Origin: JBKQHQ01 sp052148715
Lineage (GTDB): Bacteria > Pseudomonadota > Alphaproteobacteria > Rhizobiales > Xanthobacteraceae
Assembly: GCA_052148715.1 (NCBI GenBank)
Contig: JBKQHQ010000096.1
Coordinates: 43,200-107,199, forward strand
Length of the DNA: 64,000 nt
Reading direction: 5' to 3'
Shown here one piece after another: positions 1-9,497 of this stretch (its first letter is position 1; the number at the start of each line of letters is the position of its first letter). A program made the position numbers and the translations under genes. The notes under the pieces were generated by a model. The model did no database searches, was not told the origin of the DNA, and was given only the letters and a program-made list of their open reading frames with translations.

Positions 1-891
1 CCCGACCCGTTTACGGCGGAACAGCTCGGGCCGCGCCAGCATGGCCGCAAGGCCGGCAGCGCCCGCGCCTTCCGCCATCGTCTTCTGCAAGGTGAGATAG
101 GCGTTCACGGCGCGCTCGAGGTGGGCCTCGTCCACCAGCACGATCTCGCGCACGAATTGCCGCACGATCGGCAGCGTCAAAGCGCCGACATTCTGCACCG
201 CGATGCCCTCCGCAAGGGTTGGTCCGCCGATCGGAAGGTTGTCTCCGTGAATGGCATTCCACATCGAGGGATAGAGCATCGCCTCCGCGCCGACGATCTC
301 GATCTGCGGCCGCACGCCGCGCGCCGCGATGGCGTTGCCGGAAATCAGGCCCCCACCGCCGATCGGAATGACCAGGATGTCGAGATCCGGCACCTCCTCC
401 AGCATTTCGAGGGCAATCGTGCCCTGGCCGGCGATAACGGCGGGGTCGTCATAAGGATGCACGAAGACGAGGTGGCGCTCCGCTGCGAGTTGCTGCGCGC
501 GCACTTGCGCCTCGGCGACGGTCTCCCCATCCAGCACCACTTCGGCACCGTGCGCGCGCGTCGCCGCCACCTTCACGAACGGCGTCGTCACCGGCATCAC
601 GATCGTCGCCGGAATATGCAGACGGTTGGCATGATAGGCGACGGCTTGCGCGTGGTTGCCCGCCGACATGGCAATGACGCCGCGCTGCCGTTCGGCCGCC
701 GACAGTGCGGCGAGCTTGACCAGCGCACCCCGATCCTTGAACGAGTTCGTCACCTGTAGGTTTTCGTACTTGACGAACACTTCCGCGCCCGTCAGGGCGG
801 AGAGCTTTGGGGCGGACAACATCGGCGTGCGTAGCACCGCGCTCCGGACCACCCGTCGCGCCGCCTCGACGTCAGCCAATGATATCGTCAC
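1..891 (-). CDS. Threonine dehydratase (PLP-dependent), C-terminus beyond window
   Basis: Converts L-threonine to 2-oxobutanoate and ammonia with pyridoxal phosphate in the cytoplasm; related enzymes also deaminate serine. The 297 visible residues are in one open frame. The PLP lysine is K52 in the motif NSFKDRGAL, and the phosphate-binding glycine loop IPIGGGGLISGN follows about 120 residues later. The GTG start at 889-891 is chosen because a strong AAAGGAGGAG ribosome binding site lies just upstream (897-906). The stop lies outside the window, so I cannot tell whether a C-terminal ACT domain is present, which separates the biosynthetic IlvA type from the short catabolic TdcB type. The fold assignment is firm; the exact subtype is open. 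Confidence 0.9.
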   Translation of the reverse strand, partial: MTISLADVEAARRVVRSAVLRTPMLSAPKLSALTGAEVFVKYENLQVTNSFKDRGALVKLAALSAAERQRGVIAMSAGNHAQAVAYHANRLHIPATIVMPVTTPFVKVAATRAHGAEVVLDGETVAEAQVRAQQLAAERHLVFVHPYDDPAVIAGQGTIALEMLEEVPDLDILVIPIGGGGLISGNAIAARGVRPQIEIVGAEAMLYPSMWNAIHGDNLPIGGPTLAEGIAVQNVGALTLPIVRQFVREIVLVDEAHLERAVNAYLTLQKTMAEGAGAAGLAAMLARPELFRRKRVG

Positions 892-1039
892 CTTCGCTCC
901 TCCTTTATCCATACTTCTGCATCAATACTCCCGCCGTCGGTACCGACTCCCACGGACTACTACCGTTCCGTGGTCTAGGAGGCGTGACTTGCGTCGCGCT
1001 GCGCTTCTGCCATCCTGCCAAGCAACGGAGATCGAAGGC

Positions 1040-1591
1040 ATGAACGACAGCGGGCCGGCACGAGCGGGGCTCTCCGAAGACATCCCGCCGCACGCCTTCG
1101 ATCCCGTCTTGAATCCTGAGCTGTTCGACGGGGTACTGGCGCGGCGCATTGTCGCCTTTTTCATCGATCTCTTCATCCTGGCGGTGCCAATCCTGTTGCT
1201 GGCGGTATTCATTGCCATTTTCGGTCTCGTGACATTCGGCCTCGGCTGGCTGTTGTTTTGGCTGCTGCCGCCCTTCTCCATATTCTGGGCGCTACTTTAT
1301 TACGGATTTACCCTCGGCAGCCCCGCTTCAGCGACCATCGGGATGCGCTTCGTCGACATTGAAATGCGTACCTGGTACGGCTCCCCGGCCTATTTTGTGC
1401 TCGGCGCCGTCCATGCGATCGTGTTCTGGGTCACGATCTCGTTCCTGACCCCCTTTATCCTGCTCATCGGGCTCTTAAACCGCCGGCAACAGCTCTTGCA
1501 CGACATGCTGCTCGGCGTCGTTATCATTAATAATCCCATGCGTGCCCAGGCGTTGCGGGGCATAGCAGGCGGAGCCGCAAACCACGTTTGA
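1040..1591 (+). CDS. RDD family integral membrane protein
   Basis: 183-residue membrane protein of the RDD family, whose biochemical role is generally unknown (some members are linked to ion or osmotic stress). The RDD signature is seen as LARRIVAFFIDLFIL around residues 34-48. Two hydrophobic helices follow back to back (about 40-65 and 66-90), and a third lies near 125-150 before a basic NRRQQLLHDMLLGVVI segment typical of the family C-terminus. The ATG at 1040 is preferred over longer in-frame extensions because the RDD domain starts about 30 residues later and the upstream part is antisense to the dehydratase. It is divergent from that gene and followed by bpt on the same strand. Confidence 0.85.
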   Translation: MNDSGPARAGLSEDIPPHAFDPVLNPELFDGVLARRIVAFFIDLFILAVPILLLAVFIAIFGLVTFGLGWLLFWLLPPFSIFWALLYYGFTLGSPASATIGMRFVDIEMRTWYGSPAYFVLGAVHAIVFWVTISFLTPFILLIGLLNRRQQLLHDMLLGVVIINNPMRAQALRGIAGGAANHV

Positions 1592-1655
1592 CGGCAAACC
1601 GCAACTTGCGCATGCTTATGAAAGGGACCTTGGCCCGTAAGGACAGCCGCCGCTC

Positions 1656-2405
1656 GTGACCCAGCATTCCCGCGACACTCCCCAGTTCTACCTGACCGCA
1701 CCATCCCCGTGCCCGTACCTGCCGGGTAACGAAGAGCGCAAGGTCTTCACCCATCTCGTGGGCGAACGCGCCGGCGAGCTCAACGATCTTCTCACCCACG
1801 GCGGCTTTCGTCGCAGCCAATCCATCGCTTATCGGCCGGCCTGTGACGCCTGCAAGGCTTGCGTCTCGGTGCGGGTCGTGGTCGAGGATTTCAACCCCAC
1901 GCGCAGCATGCGCCGCATCTTCGACCGCAACGCCGACATCAGCGGCGAGATGCGGGTCGCGCTTCCGACCTCGGAGCAGTATTCCATCTTTCGCGCCTAC
2001 CTCGATGCGCGGCATCGTGACGGCGGCATGGCGGATATGACGGTATTAGATTACGCCATGATGGTTGAGGACAGCCACGTGGAGACGCGGCTGATCGACT
2101 ACCGGCGCCATGGCTCCGCCACCGACGAGGAGCGCCCCGGCACTGGTGAGCTTGTCGCCGTCGCGCTCACCGATGTGCTCAGCGACGGCCTCTCAATGGT
2201 CTATTCGTTCTTCGATCCCGACATAACCGGCCGCTCGCTCGGCACCTTCATGATCCTCGACCACATCGAGCGCGCCCGCCGCATGGGGCTCCCCTACGTG
2301 TATTTGGGCTATTGGGTGCGCGGCTCGCAGAAGATGGATTACAAGGGCCGTTTCCTGCCGCAGGAACGCTTGCTGCCAAACGGTTGGACGCGCGCCGAGC
2401 GGTAG
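1656..2405 (+). CDS. bpt: Aspartate/glutamate leucyltransferase (Bpt, ATE1 family)
   Basis: Transfers leucine from Leu-tRNA to N-terminal Asp or Glu of proteins, producing N-degrons for ClpS/ClpAP in the bacterial N-end rule pathway. The 249 residues match the compact bacterial ATE1/Bpt family. The start is the typical QFYLTAPSPCPYLPG, followed by the cysteine-rich YRPACDACKACVSVRV (C63, C66, C69), and the protein ends in the conserved YVYLGYWVRGSQKMDYKGRF block. GTG at 1656 is used as start, with AAGGACAG about ten bases upstream. Bpt and arginyl-transferring ATE cannot be separated by eye; bacterial enzymes of this length are usually Bpt. Confidence 0.9.
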   Translation: MTQHSRDTPQFYLTAPSPCPYLPGNEERKVFTHLVGERAGELNDLLTHGGFRRSQSIAYRPACDACKACVSVRVVVEDFNPTRSMRRIFDRNADISGEMRVALPTSEQYSIFRAYLDARHRDGGMADMTVLDYAMMVEDSHVETRLIDYRRHGSATDEERPGTGELVAVALTDVLSDGLSMVYSFFDPDITGRSLGTFMILDHIERARRMGLPYVYLGYWVRGSQKMDYKGRFLPQERLLPNGWTRAER

Positions 2406-2432
2406 CGCCGCGCTCGCGCCCCGCCGGGATTG

Positions 2433-3806
<1,374 letters not shown>

Positions 3807-3841
3807 AGTGGACAAGATACACCGAGGGCCAAGATAGTTTC

Positions 3842-3858
3842 TTGCGATTAATTTGCAA
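3842..3858. promoter_or_regulatory. Candidate Fur/Mur-like operator upstream of mntH
   Basis: An AT-rich imperfect palindrome, TTGCGATTAATTTGCAA, stands alone in otherwise GC-rich DNA about 36 bp upstream of the mntH start. TTGC-N9-GCAA arms resemble sites bound by alphaproteobacterial Mur/Fur proteins at manganese uptake genes. The palindrome is seen; the regulator is inference from position and family knowledge. Confidence 0.4.
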
Positions 3859-4076
3859 TTGCATATTTTCGGAAAGGCGCCATCCGAAGCGGCGGAAAGG
3901 CCAGCGCTGGCCGGGAGTAGAGTTGCGGTGATGGGTGCCGTGATGTGGGCGCCCGACCCTGGAGCCGAAATCGCAAGGCTGCTCGCGGCGCTGACGGCGC
4001 ACCCGGGCCGAGTGATTGAATGAGCCGCTTCAATGCTTAGATCGCTATCCTTCGGGCAAGTTCGGAAGGAGTTCCG

Positions 4077-6206
4077 GTGAAGGCCATTCTGTTCACGTGC
4101 GCCGCGCTGGCCGCAACGCTCGTCGTTGTCGGCGGCGCGATGAGGAGTTTGCAGGTGGGAAAACCAGTCAAGCCGTCGCCCAACGTTGCGGCATCCGCCA
4201 CGTCCGCAGTGGCCGTGGGACGGAGCGTTGCGCAGGCACCCCCGTACGGCACACCCCAGTACGGCCCTTGGGGCTTCGACATTTCGGGTGTCGAACCGAA
4301 AGCCAAGCCCGGCGACAGCTTCTTCGACTATGCCGACGGCGGGTGGGAGGCGCGGACGGACATCCCGGCCGACAAGACGCGGTTCGGCATGTTCGACATG
4401 CTCCGCGACAAGTCACAGGAACAGCTCCGCGTGATCATCGAGGACGCCGCCAAGTCCAGTGCCTCTCCCGATACCGATGCAGGCAAGATCGGCGCGCTCT
4501 ATAACGCCTTCATGGATGAAGCGCGGATCGAGGAACTCGACGCCGCGCCGATTGCAGGCGATCTCGCAAAGATCCGCGACGCCAAGAGCAAGGCCGACAT
4601 TGCCGTCCTGATGGGACGCTCGAACAGGGCGTTCGGCTCGAGCTTCTTTATCGTCGGCGTTGGCGAGGACGAGAAGGACCCGACCCACCACACGCTCTAT
4701 GCTTATCAGTCCGGGCTCGGGCTTCCCGATCGCGACTATTATCTAAAGGACAGCTTCAAGGACAAGAAGGCCAAGTATCGTGATTACGTCGCGCGCATGC
4801 TCGACATGGCCGGATGGCCGGATGCGCAAAGGCACGCCGACGAGATCGTCAGCCTCGAAACGCAGATCGCCGATGCGAGCTGGAGCCGCGCCGAAAGCCG
4901 CGACCGGGACAAGACCTATAACCCGGTAGCGCCGGCGGAGCTCGACACATACGCGCCCGGCTTTCCCTGGTCGGCATGGCTCGCGGCCGCGCAGATCGGC
5001 GAGCCTGATCGCCTCGTCGTCAGGCAGAACACCGCCTTCCCCAAGCTCGCAAAGATCTTTGCCGACGCCTCCCTCGAGACCCTGCAGGCATGGGAGGCCT
5101 TCCGCCTCGTCGACGAAACGGCACCCTACCTGTCCAAGCGCTTTGTCGACGCGCGGTTCGATTTCCGCAACAAGGAGATGGCCGGTCAACCCGAGAACCG
5201 GCCGCGCTGGAAGCGCGGTGTGCAACTGGTCGATGGCTCGCTCGGCGAAGCGGTGGGCAAGGAATACGTCGCCCGCTACTTCCCCCCGGATTCCAAGGCC
5301 AAGATGGAAGATCTGGTCGGCCAACTGAAGGTCGCGCTGCGCGGCCGGATCGAGCGCCTGTGGTGGATGACGCCGGAGACCAAGGCCAAGGCGCTCGAAA
5401 AGCTATCCTTGTTTGGCGTCAAGATCGGCTACCCCAACAAATGGCGCGACTATTCGGCGCTCAAGATCGATCCGACCGATCTTTTGGGCGACATCCGGCG
5501 CTCGAGCGAGTTTCAATGGGATTATCAGGTCGGCAAGCTCGGCAAGCCGGTAGATCGCGAAGAATGGGGCATGACGCCGCAAACGGTGAATGCCTACTAC
5601 ACTTCGACCCGCAACGAGATCGTTTTCCCAGCGGCCATCCTCCAGCCGCCGTTCTTCGATCCGAACGCCGACATGGCCGTCAACTACGGCGCCATCGGCG
5701 GCGTGATCGGTCACGAGATGACGCACGGCTTCGACGATCAAGGCCGCAAGTCCGACGGCCATGGCACGCTTGTCGACTGGTGGCAGCCGGCCGACGCTAT
5801 CAAATTCCAGGCCGAAGCCGCCAAGCTCGGCGCCCAGTACGACGCCTACGCAATCGCGCCAGGTCTGAACGTGCGGGGCGCGCTGACCATGGGGGAGAAC
5901 ATCGCCGACCTGGGCGGCATCCTCCTCGCGCTCGACGCTTATAAAGCCGCGGAGCGCGGCGAGCCCGCTCCCGTGCTCGACGGCTACACCGGCGAGCAGC
6001 GAGTGTTTCTCGCCTGGGCGCAGGTCTGGCGCGCCAAGACTCGCCCCGACGCGCTCAAGCAGCAAGTGACGTCCGACGTCCATTCGCCGGCCCGTTTCCG
6101 CGTCGACGGACCGATGCGCAACGTCGATGCCTGGTACGACGCCTGGGGCGTCAAGCCCGACGACAAGCTCTATCTCAAGCCGGAGGATCGCGCCCGGATC
6201 TGGTGA
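4077..6206 (+). CDS. Secreted M13 family zinc metallopeptidase (neprilysin/PepO-like)
   Basis: Zinc endopeptidase of the neprilysin/endothelin-converting enzyme family that cleaves short peptides, probably in the periplasm. The 709 residues match the family. An N-terminal hydrophobic stretch (residues 3-22) looks like a signal peptide or anchor. The catalytic GHEMTHGFDDQGR motif (HExxH, about residues 546-550) and the third zinc ligand in GENIADLGG (about 606-613) are intact, as is the substrate-binding NAYY motif. GTG at 4077 has a good GGAAGGAG site five bases upstream. It stands alone, divergent from mntH and convergent with parC. Confidence 0.92.
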   Translation: MKAILFTCAALAATLVVVGGAMRSLQVGKPVKPSPNVAASATSAVAVGRSVAQAPPYGTPQYGPWGFDISGVEPKAKPGDSFFDYADGGWEARTDIPADKTRFGMFDMLRDKSQEQLRVIIEDAAKSSASPDTDAGKIGALYNAFMDEARIEELDAAPIAGDLAKIRDAKSKADIAVLMGRSNRAFGSSFFIVGVGEDEKDPTHHTLYAYQSGLGLPDRDYYLKDSFKDKKAKYRDYVARMLDMAGWPDAQRHADEIVSLETQIADASWSRAESRDRDKTYNPVAPAELDTYAPGFPWSAWLAAAQIGEPDRLVVRQNTAFPKLAKIFADASLETLQAWEAFRLVDETAPYLSKRFVDARFDFRNKEMAGQPENRPRWKRGVQLVDGSLGEAVGKEYVARYFPPDSKAKMEDLVGQLKVALRGRIERLWWMTPETKAKALEKLSLFGVKIGYPNKWRDYSALKIDPTDLLGDIRRSSEFQWDYQVGKLGKPVDREEWGMTPQTVNAYYTSTRNEIVFPAAILQPPFFDPNADMAVNYGAIGGVIGHEMTHGFDDQGRKSDGHGTLVDWWQPADAIKFQAEAAKLGAQYDAYAIAPGLNVRGALTMGENIADLGGILLALDAYKAAERGEPAPVLDGYTGEQRVFLAWAQVWRAKTRPDALKQQVTSDVHSPARFRVDGPMRNVDAWYDAWGVKPDDKLYLKPEDRARIW

Positions 6207-6316
6207 GCATGCCGAAGCCGTCGACAATGCCGCCACAAAGCTTCTTCATCGACGCAGCGTGCGGATTTGGTCCAGCTCGCGGTGGAGTCTTCCATTGAGC
6301 TGGAGCGCCGCACCAA

Positions 6317-8578
6317 TCACATACCCTCCGCCGTCCGCCCAAAGCGGTTGCTCTTCGGAAATCCCTTCGGCGCCAGGCGGCCGGCGTCGGCGCGGTTGCC
6401 GCGCCAGTCGGCAAGCTCGCGCAGCGACAGCGTGAAGGTTCGATCGGCGGTATCGACCCAGGTCAGCCCCTGCTCGGCCAAAAAGGTCGTAATGTCGGAT
6501 AGGCCGCCGTCCTTGTAGCGCTGCAGGCGCACGCCGCGGCCGCGCGTCATCTCCGGTACCTGCTCGATCGGGAAGACCAGCATCTTGCGATTCTCGCCGA
6601 TCACGGCGACGAGCTCGCCGGTGACGGTCGTGATCGCGCGCGCCTCGTCGGGCGCGTCGACGTTGAGCACCTGCTTGCCCTTGCGCGTATTGGCGAGGCA
6701 CTCGCTCTCGGCGACGATGAAGCCGCGGCCGTCGCGGCTCGCCACCAGGAATTTTCGCTCGCCCTTGTGCGGAAAGACGGAAACCAGATCGGCTTCCTGC
6801 TCGAGATCGATGAACAGGCGGGTCGGCTCGCCATGCCCGCGCCCGCCCGGAAGCTTTGCTGCTTCAAGCGTATAGAAGCGGCCGTTGGTGGCGAACAACA
6901 GGAGCTTCGACGTGGTCTCGGCCGGGAACGCGAATTTCAGCCGATCGTCGCTCTTGAACGCGATGCCGGAGAGATCCGTGACCGCGCCTTTGAGGGCGCG
7001 GATCCAGCCCTTCTCCGAGACGACGACCGTGATCGGCTCGCGCTCGACCATGGCAGCTTCCATCGCCGCTTCGTCGTGCTCGGGCGCCTCGGCGAAGTCG
7101 GTGCGGCGCTTGCCGAGCGGCGTCTTCGGGCCAAAGCGCTCCCGCACCGCCTTGATCTCGGCCCCGACCTTCTTCCACTGCTCGTCCTCGGAGCGCAGCA
7201 GCGCCTCCAGCGACTTCTTCTCGGCGCGTAGCGCCTTGTCCTCGGCGCGTATCTCCATTTCCTCGAGCTTGCGCAAGTTGCGCAGCCGCATGTTCAGGAT
7301 CGCGTCCGCCTGCACGTCGGACAGCTTGAACGTCTTCATCAGGACGGGCTTGGGTTCGTCCTCCGTGCGGATGATCTTGATCACCTTGTCGAGGTTCAGA
7401 TAGGCGACCAGATAGCCGCCGAGCACCTCCAACCGGTGCTCGACCTCCGCCAGCCGGTGTCGCGTGCGCCGCACCAGCACATCGCGCCGGTAGTCCAACC
7501 ATTCGCGCATGACCTCGGCGAGCCCCAAGACCTTGGGGACTCGGCCGTTGCTCAGGACATTCATGTTGAGCGCGATGCGGCTTTCGAGCTCGGTGAGCTT
7601 GAACAGGCTCTCCATCAGCAGTTCCGGATCGACCGTGCGCGAGCGCGGCTCGATCACGAGCCGCACGTCCTCGGTCGATTCATCGCGCAGATCGGCGACG
7701 AGCGGCAGCTTCTTCTCGTTGAGCAATTCGGCGAGCTTTTCGACCAGCCGCGACTTCTGCACCAGCCACGGGATCTGGGTGATGACGATTAGATAGGTGC
7801 CGCGGCCGGCCTCCTCCTTGTGCCAGCGCGCGCGCACGCGGAACGAGCCGCGGCCGGTTTCATAGGTTTCCGCAAGGCTTTGCGGCGGGTCGACGATGAT
7901 GCCGCCGGTGGGAAAGTCCGGGCCGCGCACGAACCGCATCAGATTGCGGCTCTTGGTATTCGGATGCTCGATCAGATGCAGCGCCGCATCGCACAGCTCC
8001 GCGGCGTTATGCGGCGGGATCGACGTCGCCATGCCGACGGCGATCCCGAGCGAGCCGTTGGCGAGAAGATTGGGAAAGGCGCCGGGGAGCACCACCGGCT
8101 CGGATTCCCCGCCGTCGTAGTTCGGACGGAAATCGACGGCGTCCTCGTCGATGCCGTCGAGCAGCAGGCTCGCAACGTCGGTCAGCCGCGCCTCGGTATA
8201 GCGCATGGCCGCCGGGTTATCGCCGTCGATATTGCCGAAATTGCCCTGGCCGTCGATAAGCGGATAACGCTGCGCAAAATCCTGGGCGAGCCGCACCAGG
8301 GCATCGTAGACCGCCACATCGCCATGCGGGTGATATTTACCGATCACGTCGCCGACGACGCGCGCGGATTTCTTGAACGCCGCACCTGGATCGAGCCGCA
8401 GCTGGCGCATGGCGTACAAGACGCGCCGATGCACCGGTTTCAGTCCGTCGCGCGCATCGGGCAGCGCCCGATGCATGATGGTCGACAGCGCGTAGGCGAG
8501 ATACCGCGTCTCGAGTGCGTCGCGCAGCGCAATGTCCTGGACGTCGGAAGCTGCAGGGGGAATCGGTTCTTTGGCCAT
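6317..8578 (-). CDS. parC: DNA topoisomerase IV subunit A
   Basis: Catalytic breakage-reunion subunit of topoisomerase IV; with ParE it decatenates daughter chromosomes. The 753 residues show RDGLKPVHRRVLYAM (about 42-57), the KYHPHGD motif at 81-87 and the active-site tyrosine Y127 in AAMRYTEARL. A coiled-coil region and C-terminal beta-propeller repeats (about 500-740) follow. ATG at 8578 (MAKEP...) is preferred over an upstream in-frame start because the conserved core begins soon after. In the quinolone-resistance region the residue after HPHGD is Val88, where E. coli has Ser80. It is the last gene of the minus-strand core block, downstream of recO. Confidence 0.96.
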   Translation of the reverse strand: MAKEPIPPAASDVQDIALRDALETRYLAYALSTIMHRALPDARDGLKPVHRRVLYAMRQLRLDPGAAFKKSARVVGDVIGKYHPHGDVAVYDALVRLAQDFAQRYPLIDGQGNFGNIDGDNPAAMRYTEARLTDVASLLLDGIDEDAVDFRPNYDGGESEPVVLPGAFPNLLANGSLGIAVGMATSIPPHNAAELCDAALHLIEHPNTKSRNLMRFVRGPDFPTGGIIVDPPQSLAETYETGRGSFRVRARWHKEEAGRGTYLIVITQIPWLVQKSRLVEKLAELLNEKKLPLVADLRDESTEDVRLVIEPRSRTVDPELLMESLFKLTELESRIALNMNVLSNGRVPKVLGLAEVMREWLDYRRDVLVRRTRHRLAEVEHRLEVLGGYLVAYLNLDKVIKIIRTEDEPKPVLMKTFKLSDVQADAILNMRLRNLRKLEEMEIRAEDKALRAEKKSLEALLRSEDEQWKKVGAEIKAVRERFGPKTPLGKRRTDFAEAPEHDEAAMEAAMVEREPITVVVSEKGWIRALKGAVTDLSGIAFKSDDRLKFAFPAETTSKLLLFATNGRFYTLEAAKLPGGRGHGEPTRLFIDLEQEADLVSVFPHKGERKFLVASRDGRGFIVAESECLANTRKGKQVLNVDAPDEARAITTVTGELVAVIGENRKMLVFPIEQVPEMTRGRGVRLQRYKDGGLSDITTFLAEQGLTWVDTADRTFTLSLRELADWRGNRADAGRLAPKGFPKSNRFGRTAEGM

Positions 8579-8664
8579 GGGAGACGGGTATCGCGCCGAC
8601 ATGCGCCGAAGCAAGGGACGTCGAAGAACGCTTGGCGTTCAGCCGGTCTTTTTTTACCGCTCGA

Positions 8665-9408
8665 TCAGATCACCGCGCTCGGTGCCGGCCGTGTGACGGC
8701 CCCGACGAATTGCTCGCGTGCATCCGATATCCGAGATTCCCGCTGCTCGAATACGTGGCGGAGCAAGAAATAGCCGGTCAGCGCAAAAGCCTCGGTGAGT
8801 TCATCCGGTGTCGGGCGCGCCTGCATCTGCCCGGCGCGCAGAAACAGCGGCAGGCGCAAGAGCCGGTCGTGCCACGGCGCCCCCGCCGCCTGCGACACGG
8901 CGCGGCCGCTCTTTGGCGACACGTAGATAAGATCAATCTCTTCCCCGGTTGCGGCGCAGCGGTCGAGATCGAGGCCGAAGCCAAGCTCCGCCAGCAGCTG
9001 CAACTCGAACCGCGCAACGCCGACCGCCACGGTAATGCGATCGTCAAGCTCGCGCAGGATTGCGGCGAGCGCGTCGTGGACTTTCGGATGCGGGTCGCGT
9101 TCCGGCAGCAGACGGCACAGCGCCGCGAGGTGGCTGACGCCGTAGACGGCGTGCGCATGCGCCAGGAACGAAGCCGCTCGCAGCTGCAATCCCTCGACCG
9201 TAAAATACCCAAGATGCTCGTCAAGACGCGCCCGCCAAGTCGCTTGCACGGAGTTGCCGGGCTGCAGCGCGGGCCGCATCCGCGTGCCAGCCCCACCGCG
9301 CACCAGGCCGAGATGGCGACCGTGCGCGCGCGTCATGACCTCGAGAATGGCATCCGCCTCCCCGTGCCGCCGCGTGCCGAGCACGATGCCCTCGTCGGTC
9401 CATTCCAT
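8665..9408 (-). CDS. recO: DNA repair protein RecO
   Basis: Recombination mediator of the RecFOR pathway that helps load RecA onto SSB-coated single-stranded DNA. The 247 residues begin with the family signature MEWTDEGIVLGTRRHGEADAI, the start of the N-terminal OB fold. An alpha-helical domain containing FELQLLAELGFGLDL and a CAATGE segment at the degenerate zinc-binding position follow. The gene lies 86 bp upstream of parC, its usual partner in Hyphomicrobiales. Upstream, where era normally sits, two unrelated genes for secreted proteins intervene. Confidence 0.94.
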   Translation of the reverse strand: MEWTDEGIVLGTRRHGEADAILEVMTRAHGRHLGLVRGGAGTRMRPALQPGNSVQATWRARLDEHLGYFTVEGLQLRAASFLAHAHAVYGVSHLAALCRLLPERDPHPKVHDALAAILRELDDRITVAVGVARFELQLLAELGFGLDLDRCAATGEEIDLIYVSPKSGRAVSQAAGAPWHDRLLRLPLFLRAGQMQARPTPDELTEAFALTGYFLLRHVFEQRESRISDAREQFVGAVTRPAPSAVI

Positions 9409-9497
9409 CCGCGCGCAAGCTTCCTGATCCGTCCTCGTCTCTCATACCTCAACGCATGCGGGGCGGCGCGGCAAGCAAGAAATCCCGCGTGTCGCCG

